From Caballeronia sp. M1242 (GTDB taxonomy: Bacteria; Pseudomonadota; Gammaproteobacteria; Burkholderiales; Burkholderiaceae): a DNA stretch of 64,000 bases. Where the stretch lies: the NCBI RefSeq assembly GCF_017220215.1, contig NZ_CP071131.1, positions 1 to 64,000 on the forward strand, written 5' to 3'. The notes below the pieces were generated by a model. The model did no database searches. It saw nothing but the letters and a program-made list of their open reading frames with translations, and was not told where the DNA came from. Within the stretch, counting starts at the first letter, position 1, and each line of letters starts with the position of its first letter. Shown here in pieces: positions 36,393-44,586 of the stretch. Position numbers and translations under genes: made by a program.

Positions 36393-36764
36393 GCTGATTG
36401 CCCGAAGAGTTGGCTGCTTGCGATTGTGCGAATGAAGGCCCGCATGAGCGAGCCGACAAAATAAACAAATCCGATTGCCTATGTAATTGGCCGCGTGCCC
36501 TCGCATTGCGGGCGCATCGCGTGAAAGATGCACGTTCGAAGCGTCTCGGTGCCGTATTTCACGCACCTTCGATGAAGTGTCGAAGGCAGGCGTGAGTCAA
36601 GCGAGCCTCAAATGAAGGATTTCGGTTCTAAGTTTTTTTATCGGATTGCCGGTTTTAGCGGCGGTTTCTAGTCTGCGGGGCGTGGCATTCAGCCATGCAC
36701 TGCCGCTGCCCCTATCAACGCCCCGACCTCACCACGCTCACGACCGCCTGAACGAGACGAGAAC
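36393..36764. other. Divergent control region between binding protein and porin
   Basis: This 372-base region separates two divergent operons. It contains an AT-rich tract near 36630-36660 and a perfect 7-bp inverted repeat at 36566-36586. No coding frame is supported. Both promoters should lie here, but no convincing -35/-10 pair was assigned. Confidence 0.5.
36566..36586. promoter_or_regulatory. CCTTCGA-N7-TCGAAGG inverted repeat
   Basis: Two perfect 7-bp arms flank a 7-base centre in the shared region between the TrpX-type binding-protein gene (start 36392) and the porin gene (start 36765). The location is that of a regulator site controlling both operons. No regulator gene adjoins it, so the binder is unknown. 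Confidence 0.4.
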
Positions 36765-37913
36765 ATGAAACGAATCTGCTCCACCATGCTGCTGCTTGCA
36801 TCGGCCACCGCCGCACACGCGCAATCCTCGCCCGCCGACAGCAGCGTCACGCTGTACGGCGTGCTGATGGAAGGCCTCATCTACACCAACAATTCGCTCG
36901 CCGGAGCGTCGCTGTCGACGGCCAATGGTCCGAGCCGCTGGGGCATGCGCGGCGTCGAGAATCTGGGCGGGGGCTTGAGCACGGTGTTCCAGCTGGAAGG
37001 CGGCTTCGATCCGAACTCCGGAACATCAGCGCAGGGCGGTCGGGAATTCGGCCGTCAGGCTTATGTGGGCCTGCAGTCGAAGGACTACGGCACGATCACC
37101 TTCGGCCGCCAATACGACGTGACGCAGGACTGGCTCGCGCAATATTCGGCTGCATACATGTGGAACGGCTATGCCGCGACCGTCGGTGACAACAACAACT
37201 TCAACTTCCAGTTCCGCACCAACAACGCGGTGAAGTACGTGTCGCCGAATTATCGCGGCCTGCAGGGCGCGGCGATGTACAGCTTCGGCGGCGTTGCGGG
37301 CAGCTTCGGCAATCAGAGCGCGATGAGCTTCGGCCTCAACTATGGGAATGGCCCGGTGACGTTGTCGGCCGCGTACATGCACATGAACCATCCGGCGATA
37401 GCATCGAGCGAAGGGCTGTGGAACACGGCGCTGTTCGCGTCCATCTCCCCCGAGTCGCCGACGCTCGCGCTCGCGGTCTCGCCATCGAGCATGGAGATCT
37501 ACGGCGCTGGAGGATCCTTCGTCGCGGGACAGACGACCTTCGGGCTGGTCGTCACGCATAGCCGATACGACGATCTCGGCGTCGCCGAACTGGGCCTCGC
37601 CAACGGACGCGCGGGCTATACGAACATCGAGGCGAACGTGAGCCGGTATATTACGCCGGCGTATCAGCTCTCGTTCGACTACACGTACACCTTCGGAAAG
37701 GTGCAACCCACGGATTTTTCTCCGAAGTATCATCAGTTCTCGCTGTTCAACAACTACTTCCTGTCGAAGCGCACCGCGCTTTACCTCGACGCCATCTTCC
37801 AGCTCGCCGCCGGCGATGCACAGCACGCGAACATCGAATATGCAAGCAGCGGCGGGGCATCGACGAGCAAGCGCCAGCTCGCGGTGACGGCGGGCATCTT
37901 CCATCGCTTCTGA
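36765..37913 (+). CDS. General Gram-negative porin
   Basis: The 382-residue protein is a classic 16-stranded betaproteobacterial trimeric porin. Signal peptide MKRICSTMLLLASATAAHAQ is followed by SSVTLYGVLMEGL, then SRWGMRGVENLGGGLSTVFQLEGGF cut as RWGMRGVENLGGG, and the protein ends VTAGIFHRF. It admits small hydrophilic solutes. It precedes the ThDP enzyme by 41 bases and heads the plus-strand operon, so it probably aids uptake of the substrate of the enzymes that follow. Confidence 0.93.
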   Translation: MKRICSTMLLLASATAAHAQSSPADSSVTLYGVLMEGLIYTNNSLAGASLSTANGPSRWGMRGVENLGGGLSTVFQLEGGFDPNSGTSAQGGREFGRQAYVGLQSKDYGTITFGRQYDVTQDWLAQYSAAYMWNGYAATVGDNNNFNFQFRTNNAVKYVSPNYRGLQGAAMYSFGGVAGSFGNQSAMSFGLNYGNGPVTLSAAYMHMNHPAIASSEGLWNTALFASISPESPTLALAVSPSSMEIYGAGGSFVAGQTTFGLVVTHSRYDDLGVAELGLANGRAGYTNIEANVSRYITPAYQLSFDYTYTFGKVQPTDFSPKYHQFSLFNNYFLSKRTALYLDAIFQLAAGDAQHANIEYASSGGASTSKRQLAVTAGIFHRF

Positions 37914-37954
37914 CGGCGTGTGCGATATCCCGCGCCCCTCCCGGAGACGTTTCT

Positions 37955-39628
37955 TTGCCCAACACCCTTTCGCCAGCGCCTCGCAGTGGGGCAGCGATAT
38001 TCGCCGACGCATTGAGGAATTTCGGGGTGCCCGTCGTGACGCTTATTCCCGGCGAAGGCATTCTCGAACTGGTCGATGCGCTCGCCGTGCGCGCGCCCGC
38101 GATCCGTCTCGCGAGCTTCCGGCACGAAGCCGGCATGGCCTACGCCGCGCAGGCCATCGGCCAGTTCAGCGGCCAGCCCGGCGTGTGCCTCGCGGCGCGC
38201 GCGCCGGGCGCGTTGAACGCGACGCTCGCCATACACACCGCCCATACCGACAGCGCGCCGCTCGTGATGATCGTCGGGCAGGCGGACATGCAGTCCTCCG
38301 AGCGCGAGGCCATGCTTGGCCTCGGGCATTTTCATCAAGTGTTCGGCCCACTGACGAAGTGGGTCGGACTGATCGAATCGGCGTCGCGCATTCCGGAGAT
38401 GCTCGCGCGAGCGTGGCATATCGCGATGTCAGGCCGTCGCGGGCCGGTCGTGCTCGTGCTGCCCGAAAACGTGTCGCGCCAAATGGCCGATGTCGCCGAT
38501 CTGCCGCGTCCGGCGACAATCGCCGCCGCGCCCGCACCGCATGACCTCGCGCGCTTCACGACGCTGCTGGCCGAGGCGCGGCGGCCGCTACTGATCGTCG
38601 GCGGAACGGGCTGGCAGGCCGCGTCGCTGCAAACGCTGACAATGCTTGCCCGCGCGCACGGCGTGCCCATCGCGACGACGTACCGCCGCCGCGATCTGAT
38701 CGATCACGACGATCCGAACTTCGCGGGCGAAATCGGCCTCGGTATTGATCCTGCGCTGGCGGCGCGCATCGGTAAAGCCGATTGCATCGTCGCGTTGAAT
38801 GCGCGTCTCGGCGAGCTCAACACGGTCGGCGCGGGCGCGTTCAGCGGCTTCACGCTATGGACGCCGCCGCGCCAGGCCAACGTGCTGGTGCATGTTCATG
38901 CCGATGCCAGCGATCTCAACAATGCGTATCGCGCGGACCTTGCGATTCCCGCCGATGCCGGCGCCTTCGTCGCCGCATGGGCCGCCGCCGCAAATGCGCC
39001 TGCTCCGGACGATGAACGCATCGCATGGGTGCGCGCAGCGCGTGCAGACCGTGTCGCGTTCGCCCAGAGCGGACGATGTCCCGGTCCGCTCGATCTGCGC
39101 GCGGTGTTCGAATCGCTCGATGCCGCGTTGCCCCGCGATGCGCTCGTCGCGTCCGGCGCTGGCGCCTACGCGCTGTGGCCGCAGCGGTATTTGCGGCATC
39201 GCCTGCCCGGCACGCAACTCGGTCCGAAAAGCGGAGCGATGGGCTACGGCCTATCCGCAGCCATCGGCGCCGCGTTGCTCGATCCGGCGCGGCGAGTGGT
39301 CGCGATCGCCGGCGACGGCTGCTTCATGATGCACGCCGAAGAACTCGAAACCGCCGTGCGCCTCGGTCTGAATTTGCTGGTGATCGTGGTCAACAACCGC
39401 GCTTACGGCGCGATCGGCAACGCGCAGCGGCGGCTCTTCGACCGCGCCACGGGCACGGCGCTCGGCGTCATCGATTTCGCCGCCTTCGCGCAGTCGTTCG
39501 GCGCGCGCGGCGAAGCCGTCGACAGCACGGAAGCCTTTGCGCCGGCGCTGCAGCGGGCGTGGGCATCGAGCGGCGTATCGCTGATCGAATTGCGCGTTTC
39601 TTCCACTGTGACCAGGCCCGTCGATTGA
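37955..39628 (+). CDS. ThDP-dependent enzyme of the acetolactate synthase/benzoylformate decarboxylase family
   Basis: The 557-residue protein has the three domains of ThDP enzymes. The cofactor-activating glutamate is Glu58 (FRHEAGMAYAAQA) and the ThDP motif begins GDG at about residue 453 (GDGCFMMHAEELETA ... VNN). It should decarboxylate a 2-oxo acid, or condense it as an acetolactate synthase would; no regulatory subunit is adjacent, which favours decarboxylation. The start is a TTG at 37955 with GGAGA upstream. It is followed after 19 bases by the FAD enzyme and then a TrpX-type importer. The substrate is not visible. Confidence 0.85.
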   Translation: MPNTLSPAPRSGAAIFADALRNFGVPVVTLIPGEGILELVDALAVRAPAIRLASFRHEAGMAYAAQAIGQFSGQPGVCLAARAPGALNATLAIHTAHTDSAPLVMIVGQADMQSSEREAMLGLGHFHQVFGPLTKWVGLIESASRIPEMLARAWHIAMSGRRGPVVLVLPENVSRQMADVADLPRPATIAAAPAPHDLARFTTLLAEARRPLLIVGGTGWQAASLQTLTMLARAHGVPIATTYRRRDLIDHDDPNFAGEIGLGIDPALAARIGKADCIVALNARLGELNTVGAGAFSGFTLWTPPRQANVLVHVHADASDLNNAYRADLAIPADAGAFVAAWAAAANAPAPDDERIAWVRAARADRVAFAQSGRCPGPLDLRAVFESLDAALPRDALVASGAGAYALWPQRYLRHRLPGTQLGPKSGAMGYGLSAAIGAALLDPARRVVAIAGDGCFMMHAEELETAVRLGLNLLVIVVNNRAYGAIGNAQRRLFDRATGTALGVIDFAAFAQSFGARGEAVDSTEAFAPALQRAWASSGVSLIELRVSSTVTRPVD

Positions 39629-39647
39629 CGGCACTTCAAGGCAAACG

Positions 39648-41030
39648 ATGAATCACTCTCTATCCGGCCGGCACGTCGCCGTGGTCGGCGCGGGAATCGC
39701 GGGACTCACGGCCGCTTACCGGCTGAAGCGGGCGGGCGTGCGCGTGACGGTGTTCGACGCGCAGAGCGTCATTGGCGGACGCATGGGCGACCGGCGCACC
39801 GGCGATCTCGTCTACAACAGCGGCGCGCGCCTCGTCTATCCGTTCGGCCAGGCGTTCAACCGTCTCGTCGACGATCTCGCGATGCACGATGCGCTCGTGC
39901 CGCTGCATCGGCTGACCGCGCAGTGCAAGTCCCCGCAGGGCGAGCACACCATCGAACTGATGCCGTCGCCACGCTCGCTCACGACGCCCGGCCTGGCCGT
40001 CAGCGAGCGCGTGCGCCTCGTGGCTCACGCCATCGCGATGCTGCGTGCGAAGAAGCAGGTCGATCCCGACTGGGCGACGAGCGCGCTCGCCGTCGATGCG
40101 CGGCTCGACGACATGACACTCGCCGCGTATATCCGCGAGACGCTCGGACCGAACGTGCTCACGCGCATGGTCGAGCCGGTCTTCCGGGCGACGCGTAGCT
40201 TCGATCCCGAAGATTTGTCGGCGCTGTTCTATGTATCGACGGTGCCGCATATGGTCGGGCAGAGCACGGTAAACACGCTGAAGGGCGGCATGGGCCGCGT
40301 CTGCCACGCGCTCGCAGCGCAACTGGATGTGCGCACCGGCGTGGCCGTCCGCAAGATCAGGCGTCATGCGGATGGCGTCGAACTTGCGCTGCAGAACGGA
40401 GAGCTGTTCCGCGCGGACTTTGCCGTGTGCGCGGTCGAAGGGTCTCTCGCGAAAGCAATCGTCGATAACCCCACGCAAGCCGAACGCCGGATGTTCGATG
40501 CCGTGCGCTACAACTCGCTCGGCGTCGTTCACTACGGTTTTGCAAAGCCGTTGCCGCCGATGATGCAGTTCGCGATGCGCGGCCTGCCGGGACGCATTGC
40601 GACGTATCAGCAGTTGCCCGCCGCGCCGGCGAGCGGGCGGCCGCTCACTCAGATTTACTGCCAGCTCACGCCGGAAGCCGCCCAGGAGGCCGTGCAGCGC
40701 GGCGTCGAACATGAACTCGACGTCCTCATACGCGATGAATTGCGCGCCTACATTCCCGACTTCGACCGACATGTGGTGGCCGTCGCGAATCAGTGGATCC
40801 CGCGCAAGCTGCCGGTGTTTTCGCCGGGCTACGGCGCGCGCGTGAACCAGTTCTGGCGCTGGCAGGAGCAACGCGCGAACGAGCGCCCGGAAGAGAGCGC
40901 GCCGCCTGTCGTCTATTGCGGCGACTGGCTGTCGCAAGCGCTGCTGACGGGCGCCTGCGCGAGCGGCGAGCGCGCCGCGCGGATTCTCGTCGAACGCATG
41001 CGCGCCGCCGTGCCGCGCGTGGCCGCCTGA
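39648..41030 (+). CDS. FAD-dependent amine-oxidase/protoporphyrinogen-oxidase-like enzyme
   Basis: The 460-residue flavoprotein starts with the FAD-binding motif VVGAGIAGLTAAYRLKRAG and the second motif GGRMGDRR, and ends with the amine-oxidase closing region CGDWLSQALLTGACASGERAA cut as CGDWLSQALLTGACASG. It belongs to the amine oxidase/phytoene desaturase superfamily. Haem synthesis is unlikely because of the catabolic context. It probably oxidises an amine or an intermediate of the ThDP enzyme pathway. No terminator separates it from the upstream gene. Confidence 0.8.
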   Translation: MNHSLSGRHVAVVGAGIAGLTAAYRLKRAGVRVTVFDAQSVIGGRMGDRRTGDLVYNSGARLVYPFGQAFNRLVDDLAMHDALVPLHRLTAQCKSPQGEHTIELMPSPRSLTTPGLAVSERVRLVAHAIAMLRAKKQVDPDWATSALAVDARLDDMTLAAYIRETLGPNVLTRMVEPVFRATRSFDPEDLSALFYVSTVPHMVGQSTVNTLKGGMGRVCHALAAQLDVRTGVAVRKIRRHADGVELALQNGELFRADFAVCAVEGSLAKAIVDNPTQAERRMFDAVRYNSLGVVHYGFAKPLPPMMQFAMRGLPGRIATYQQLPAAPASGRPLTQIYCQLTPEAAQEAVQRGVEHELDVLIRDELRAYIPDFDRHVVAVANQWIPRKLPVFSPGYGARVNQFWRWQEQRANERPEESAPPVVYCGDWLSQALLTGACASGERAARILVERMRAAVPRVAA

Positions 41031-41174
41031 AATATAGGCAAAGCGGCGCGAGTTGTAGCGAAACGGCAATTGCACCGCCCGCTTTAATGTCGCGCAAATC
41101 AACGGTGCTAAAAATACCGTCGAGCCGCCGTCCGCTTCCGTCGCGGAGCGCCGAACCCGATACCGGAACACACC

Positions 41175-42188
41175 ATGAAAGAACGCTTCAGCACGAGCGC
41201 ACGCTCGACGAACCGCACGTTATCGACAGCACTGGGCGCGATCTGCGCCGCCGTGTTCGCCCTGACCGCGCTGCCGGCCGCGGCGGACCCGACCGTCATC
41301 GGCATTGCCAACCTCGGGCCGCACCCGTCGCTCGAAAAGACCATCGACGGCTTCAAGCAGCAGATGGCGAAGGAAGGCTATGTCGAAGGCAAGAACGTGA
41401 GCTATGTCTATAGCGACGCCAACTTCACACAGGCGCTGATGCCGCAGATGTTTTCGCAGATTGCCGCGAAGCATCCCGCGCTCATTCTGACGGTGACGAC
41501 ATCGGTATCGCAGGTGGCGCGCTCCGCGGTGCCCGATGCGAAGACGCCGCTCGTCTTCACTGAAGTCACGGATCCGGTCGCGGCGGGCCTCGTGCCGGGC
41601 TGGAAGCAGGGCGGCGATCGCTTCACGGGATCGTCGGATCTGCAGGATTTCGATGCCGTGCTCGCTTTCGCCAAGAAGGCGTTCCCCGGCGTGAAGTCGT
41701 TCGGCACGCTCTACAACCCCGGCGAAGCGAACGACGTTGTGACGACGAGGGCGCTCGAAGCCGCGGCGCAGCGCGCGGGACTCACGTTCAAGGCCGTCAG
41801 CGTCGATACGGTCAACGACATTACGCAGCGCGCGCAACTCTTGAAAGGCGTGGGCTTCGTGTACATCACCGGATCGAATCTAGTGCAGTCGGCCATCCCC
41901 GCCGTCGCGGCGAGCATGCAGCGCCTGAAGATTCCAGTCCTGAGCTCGGAGACCGAGTCCATCAAGAAGGGGATGGCGACCGCGTCGTATGCGGTGTCGC
42001 TGGAATCGGTCGGCGCGAATGCCGCGAAGCTTGCGGGCCGCGTGCTGAAGGGCGAGAAGACATCGGCGCTGCCGCCCGCATTGCCGACGCAATCGGACTA
42101 CGTCACGCAGATCAGCAAGAGTCAATATCAGGCGCTGGGGTTGACGGTGCCCGCCGCTTTCGAGGATTGCAAATGCTTCGTCAACTGA
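41175..42188 (+). CDS. TrpX-type ABC substrate-binding protein
   Basis: The 337-residue exported protein has a signal peptide (AICAAVFALTALPAAA) and the same binding fold as the orphan at 35400-36392 (VIGIANLGPHPSLEKTIDGFKQQ cut as VIGIANLGPHPSL, SDANFTQALMPQMFSQIAAKHPALILT cut as SDANFTQALMPQM). It is followed by its ATPase and permease genes. The TrpXYZ family of Gram-positive bacteria takes up tryptophan; the Burkholderia ligand is unknown. It ends in CKCFVN, nearly identical to the tail of the orphan. The 144-base gap upstream suggests its own promoter. Confidence 0.88.
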   Translation: MKERFSTSARSTNRTLSTALGAICAAVFALTALPAAADPTVIGIANLGPHPSLEKTIDGFKQQMAKEGYVEGKNVSYVYSDANFTQALMPQMFSQIAAKHPALILTVTTSVSQVARSAVPDAKTPLVFTEVTDPVAAGLVPGWKQGGDRFTGSSDLQDFDAVLAFAKKAFPGVKSFGTLYNPGEANDVVTTRALEAAAQRAGLTFKAVSVDTVNDITQRAQLLKGVGFVYITGSNLVQSAIPAVAASMQRLKIPVLSSETESIKKGMATASYAVSLESVGANAAKLAGRVLKGEKTSALPPALPTQSDYVTQISKSQYQALGLTVPAAFEDCKCFVN

Positions 42189-42217
42189 ACGGACGCAACC
42201 GGGCCAAGGTAACGACG

Positions 42218-43021
42218 ATGCGCGAGCGCCACATTCCCATGCTGTCGGCCGAGAAGATCTGCAAGACATTCCACCCGGGCACCGTGGATGAGCGCATCGC
42301 GTTGTCGGATGTATCGCTCAAGCTGTTCGCCGGCGACTTTGCTGTCGTCGTGGGTGGCAACGGCGCGGGCAAGTCCACGTTCCTCAATCTGCTCGCGGGC
42401 GAAGTCACGCCCGACAGCGGCGCGATCGTGATTGACGGGCGGGACGTGACGCCGCTGCCCACGCACAAGCGCGCGCGGCATATCGCGCGGGTGTTTCAGG
42501 ACCCGGCGGTCGGGACCGCCGCGGCGCTGAGTCTCGAAGAGAATCTCGCGGTGGCGAACCGGCGCGGCCTCAAGCGATCGTTCGGGCTCGGACTCACGAG
42601 CGCGCTGTCGAAGGAATTCTGCGACCGCATGGCGTCGTTCGATCTCGGGCTGGAAAAGCGCCTGAAGACGAAGGCTTCGCTGCTGTCGGGCGGCCAGCGT
42701 CAGGCATTGTCGCTGTTGATGGCCGTGCTGCAGCGCCCCCAGCTGCTGCTGCTCGACGAACACACGGCCGCGCTCGATCCGCGCACGGCGGCCATCGTCA
42801 TGCGTGTGACCGAGCAGGTCGTGCGCGAGCAGAGCCTCACGACGATGATGGTCACGCACAACATGCAGCACGCCATCGACTTTGGCAATCGCCTGATCAT
42901 GATGCGCGACGGACGCATCGTCGGCGATTTGAGCGGCGACGCGAAGCGCGCGATGACCATCGAGAAGCTGATGGCCTACTTCAACGAGGAGCCGGCGACG
43001 GCCTTGACGGTGAACGCATGA
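42218..43021 (+). CDS. ABC transporter ATP-binding protein (TrpZ type)
   Basis: The 267-residue ATPase has Walker A VVGGNGAGKST, signature LSGGQRQALSLL and Walker B LLLLDEHTAALDP; the Glu-His in Walker B (DEH) is the variant common in this family. The ATG at 42218 has AAGGT seven bases upstream; an earlier in-frame ATG at 42167 would overlap the binding-protein gene by 22 bases. It overlaps the permease start by 4 bases. Confidence 0.9.
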   Translation: MRERHIPMLSAEKICKTFHPGTVDERIALSDVSLKLFAGDFAVVVGGNGAGKSTFLNLLAGEVTPDSGAIVIDGRDVTPLPTHKRARHIARVFQDPAVGTAAALSLEENLAVANRRGLKRSFGLGLTSALSKEFCDRMASFDLGLEKRLKTKASLLSGGQRQALSLLMAVLQRPQLLLLDEHTAALDPRTAAIVMRVTEQVVREQSLTTMMVTHNMQHAIDFGNRLIMMRDGRIVGDLSGDAKRAMTIEKLMAYFNEEPATALTVNA

Positions 43022-43935
43022 ACTTCCTGAGTGGTTTTGTCGATCTGGTCCCGGTCGGCCTGATGCAAGGGCTGACCTATGCGTTGATTGCGATTGCGAT
43101 CATGATCCCGTTTCGCATCCTCAACTTCGCCGACATGACGGGCGAGGGCGCGTTTCCGTTCGGCGCGTGCGTGTGCGCGAAGCTGCTGATGCTTGGCCTC
43201 AATCCGGTGATGGCCCTGCTCGGCGGTGCGCTGGCAGGCTTTCTCGCGGGAGTCGTCACCGGCTATATCCACGAGAAGGCGAAGGTCAACACGCTTCTAT
43301 GCGGCATTCTCGTCTTGTCGATGCTCTATTCGATCGATATCCGCGTGATGGGCCAGCCGAACGCCGCGCTGTTCGCGTTCCCCAGCGTGTTCTCGTGGCT
43401 TCCCGGCGATGGCGGCGGCTATCTGCCTCGTATCGCGATGCTCGGCGTGATCGACGTGGCGATCGCTACATGCGTATTGTGGTTCCTCGGCACGGAGCAT
43501 GGACTTGCGATGCGCGCGATCGGATCGAGTGCGTCGATGGCGAAGGCGCAGGGCATCAACGTGAAGGTGTACACGCTCGTCGGGCTCGGCCTGGCGAATC
43601 TGTTTGCCGCGATGGGCGGTGCGATGCTCGCGCAGAACCAGGGGTTCGCCGATGTGAACATGGGCTTCGGCGTGCTCGTGAACGGACTCGCGGCGCTGCT
43701 GCTCGGCGAAGCGGTGATCGGCAATCGCTCGATGACGCGGCAGGTGATCGCACCGGTCATCGGCTCGATCATCTACTTCCAGTTGATCTCGGTCGTGCTC
43801 GCGCTCGGGTTCCAGCCGTCTGACCTCAAGCTCGTCACGGCGCTGTTCGTGCTTGGCACCTTGCTGTCGATGGCGACGCGCAAGAAGCGCGGCGCGTCGA
43901 AGAAAAAGCTGGAGCCGATGGGCGCGAAGGTTTGA
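43018..43935 (+). CDS. ABC transporter permease (TrpY type)
   Basis: The 305-residue membrane protein has about nine hydrophobic segments and the branched-chain-permease-like fold of the TrpY family (PFRILNFADMTGEGAFPFGA near the start, NGLAALLLGEAVIGNRSMTRQ in the middle). It completes the transporter with the two upstream genes and is followed by a bidirectional terminator. Confidence 0.9.
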   Translation: MNFLSGFVDLVPVGLMQGLTYALIAIAIMIPFRILNFADMTGEGAFPFGACVCAKLLMLGLNPVMALLGGALAGFLAGVVTGYIHEKAKVNTLLCGILVLSMLYSIDIRVMGQPNAALFAFPSVFSWLPGDGGGYLPRIAMLGVIDVAIATCVLWFLGTEHGLAMRAIGSSASMAKAQGINVKVYTLVGLGLANLFAAMGGAMLAQNQGFADVNMGFGVLVNGLAALLLGEAVIGNRSMTRQVIAPVIGSIIYFQLISVVLALGFQPSDLKLVTALFVLGTLLSMATRKKRGASKKKLEPMGAKV

Positions 43936-43957
43936 CGCTGCCAACGCTCCAGAAAAG

Positions 43958-43988
43958 AAGGGCCGCCCGCAAGATTCGAGCGGCTCTT
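43958..43988. terminator. Bidirectional rho-independent-type terminator
   Basis: AAGGGCCGC (43958-43966) pairs with GCGGCTCTT (43980-43988), a 9-bp stem with one G-U pair and a 13-base loop. AAAA precedes it (43953-43956) and TTGT follows. It lies between the convergent permease gene (ends 43935) and the UbiX gene (ends 44005), so it can serve both. Confidence 0.65.
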
Positions 43989-44004
43989 GTGCATTGCGCC
44001 TCGA

Positions 44005-44586
44005 TCAGCGCAAGCCTTGCCAGCGTGCGTAGGCGTGATCGTCGTTGAGGCCGAACTGGTCGATCACGCGCTGCACCGTGTAATCGACCAGTTCGTCGAT
44101 GCTGCCGGGCTTCGCATAGAACGACGGCAGCGGCGGCATGACGACGCCGCCCATCTGCGTCACGAGCGTCATGTTGTTCAGATGCGCGAGGGTGAGCGGC
44201 GTTTCACGCGCGAGCAGCACCAGCTTGCGCCGCTCCTTCAGCGTAACGTCGGCTGCTCGCGTGACGAGGTTGTCGTCGAGACCGTGCGCGATGGCCGCGA
44301 GCGTCTTCATCGAGCACGGCGCGATGACCATGCCGTCATGCTGGAACGATCCGCTTGCAAGCGTCGCGCCGATCTCGTTCGGCTCGTGCCACTGGTCGGC
44401 GCGCGCACGCATCGCGTTGCGATCGAGCGCCATCTCGTCGTGCAGCGTAAGCCATCCGGCGCGCGAGACGACGAGATGCGTTTCGACCGCGCGTTCGCGC
44501 AGCGCCGCAAGCAGACGCACGCCATAGACGGCGCCCGTCGCGCCCGTGATCGCAACGACGATACGGCGCGGGCGTTGCGCCATCAT
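44005..44586 (-). CDS. ubiX: UbiX-family flavin prenyltransferase
   Basis: The 193-residue protein is a typical UbiX flavin prenyltransferase that makes the prenylated FMN cofactor needed by UbiD enzymes. The FMN-binding loop IVVAITGATGAVYGVRLL is at the N-terminus, and the SxxG and MTLVTQMGGVVMPPLPSFY motifs are present. Its ATG overlaps the stop of the UbiD gene (ATGATG/TGA), so both are coupled. It is a catabolic or duplicate copy serving the adjacent UbiD paralogue. Confidence 0.92.
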   Translation of the reverse strand: MMAQRPRRIVVAITGATGAVYGVRLLAALRERAVETHLVVSRAGWLTLHDEMALDRNAMRARADQWHEPNEIGATLASGSFQHDGMVIAPCSMKTLAAIAHGLDDNLVTRAADVTLKERRKLVLLARETPLTLAHLNNMTLVTQMGGVVMPPLPSFYAKPGSIDELVDYTVQRVIDQFGLNDDHAYARWQGLR

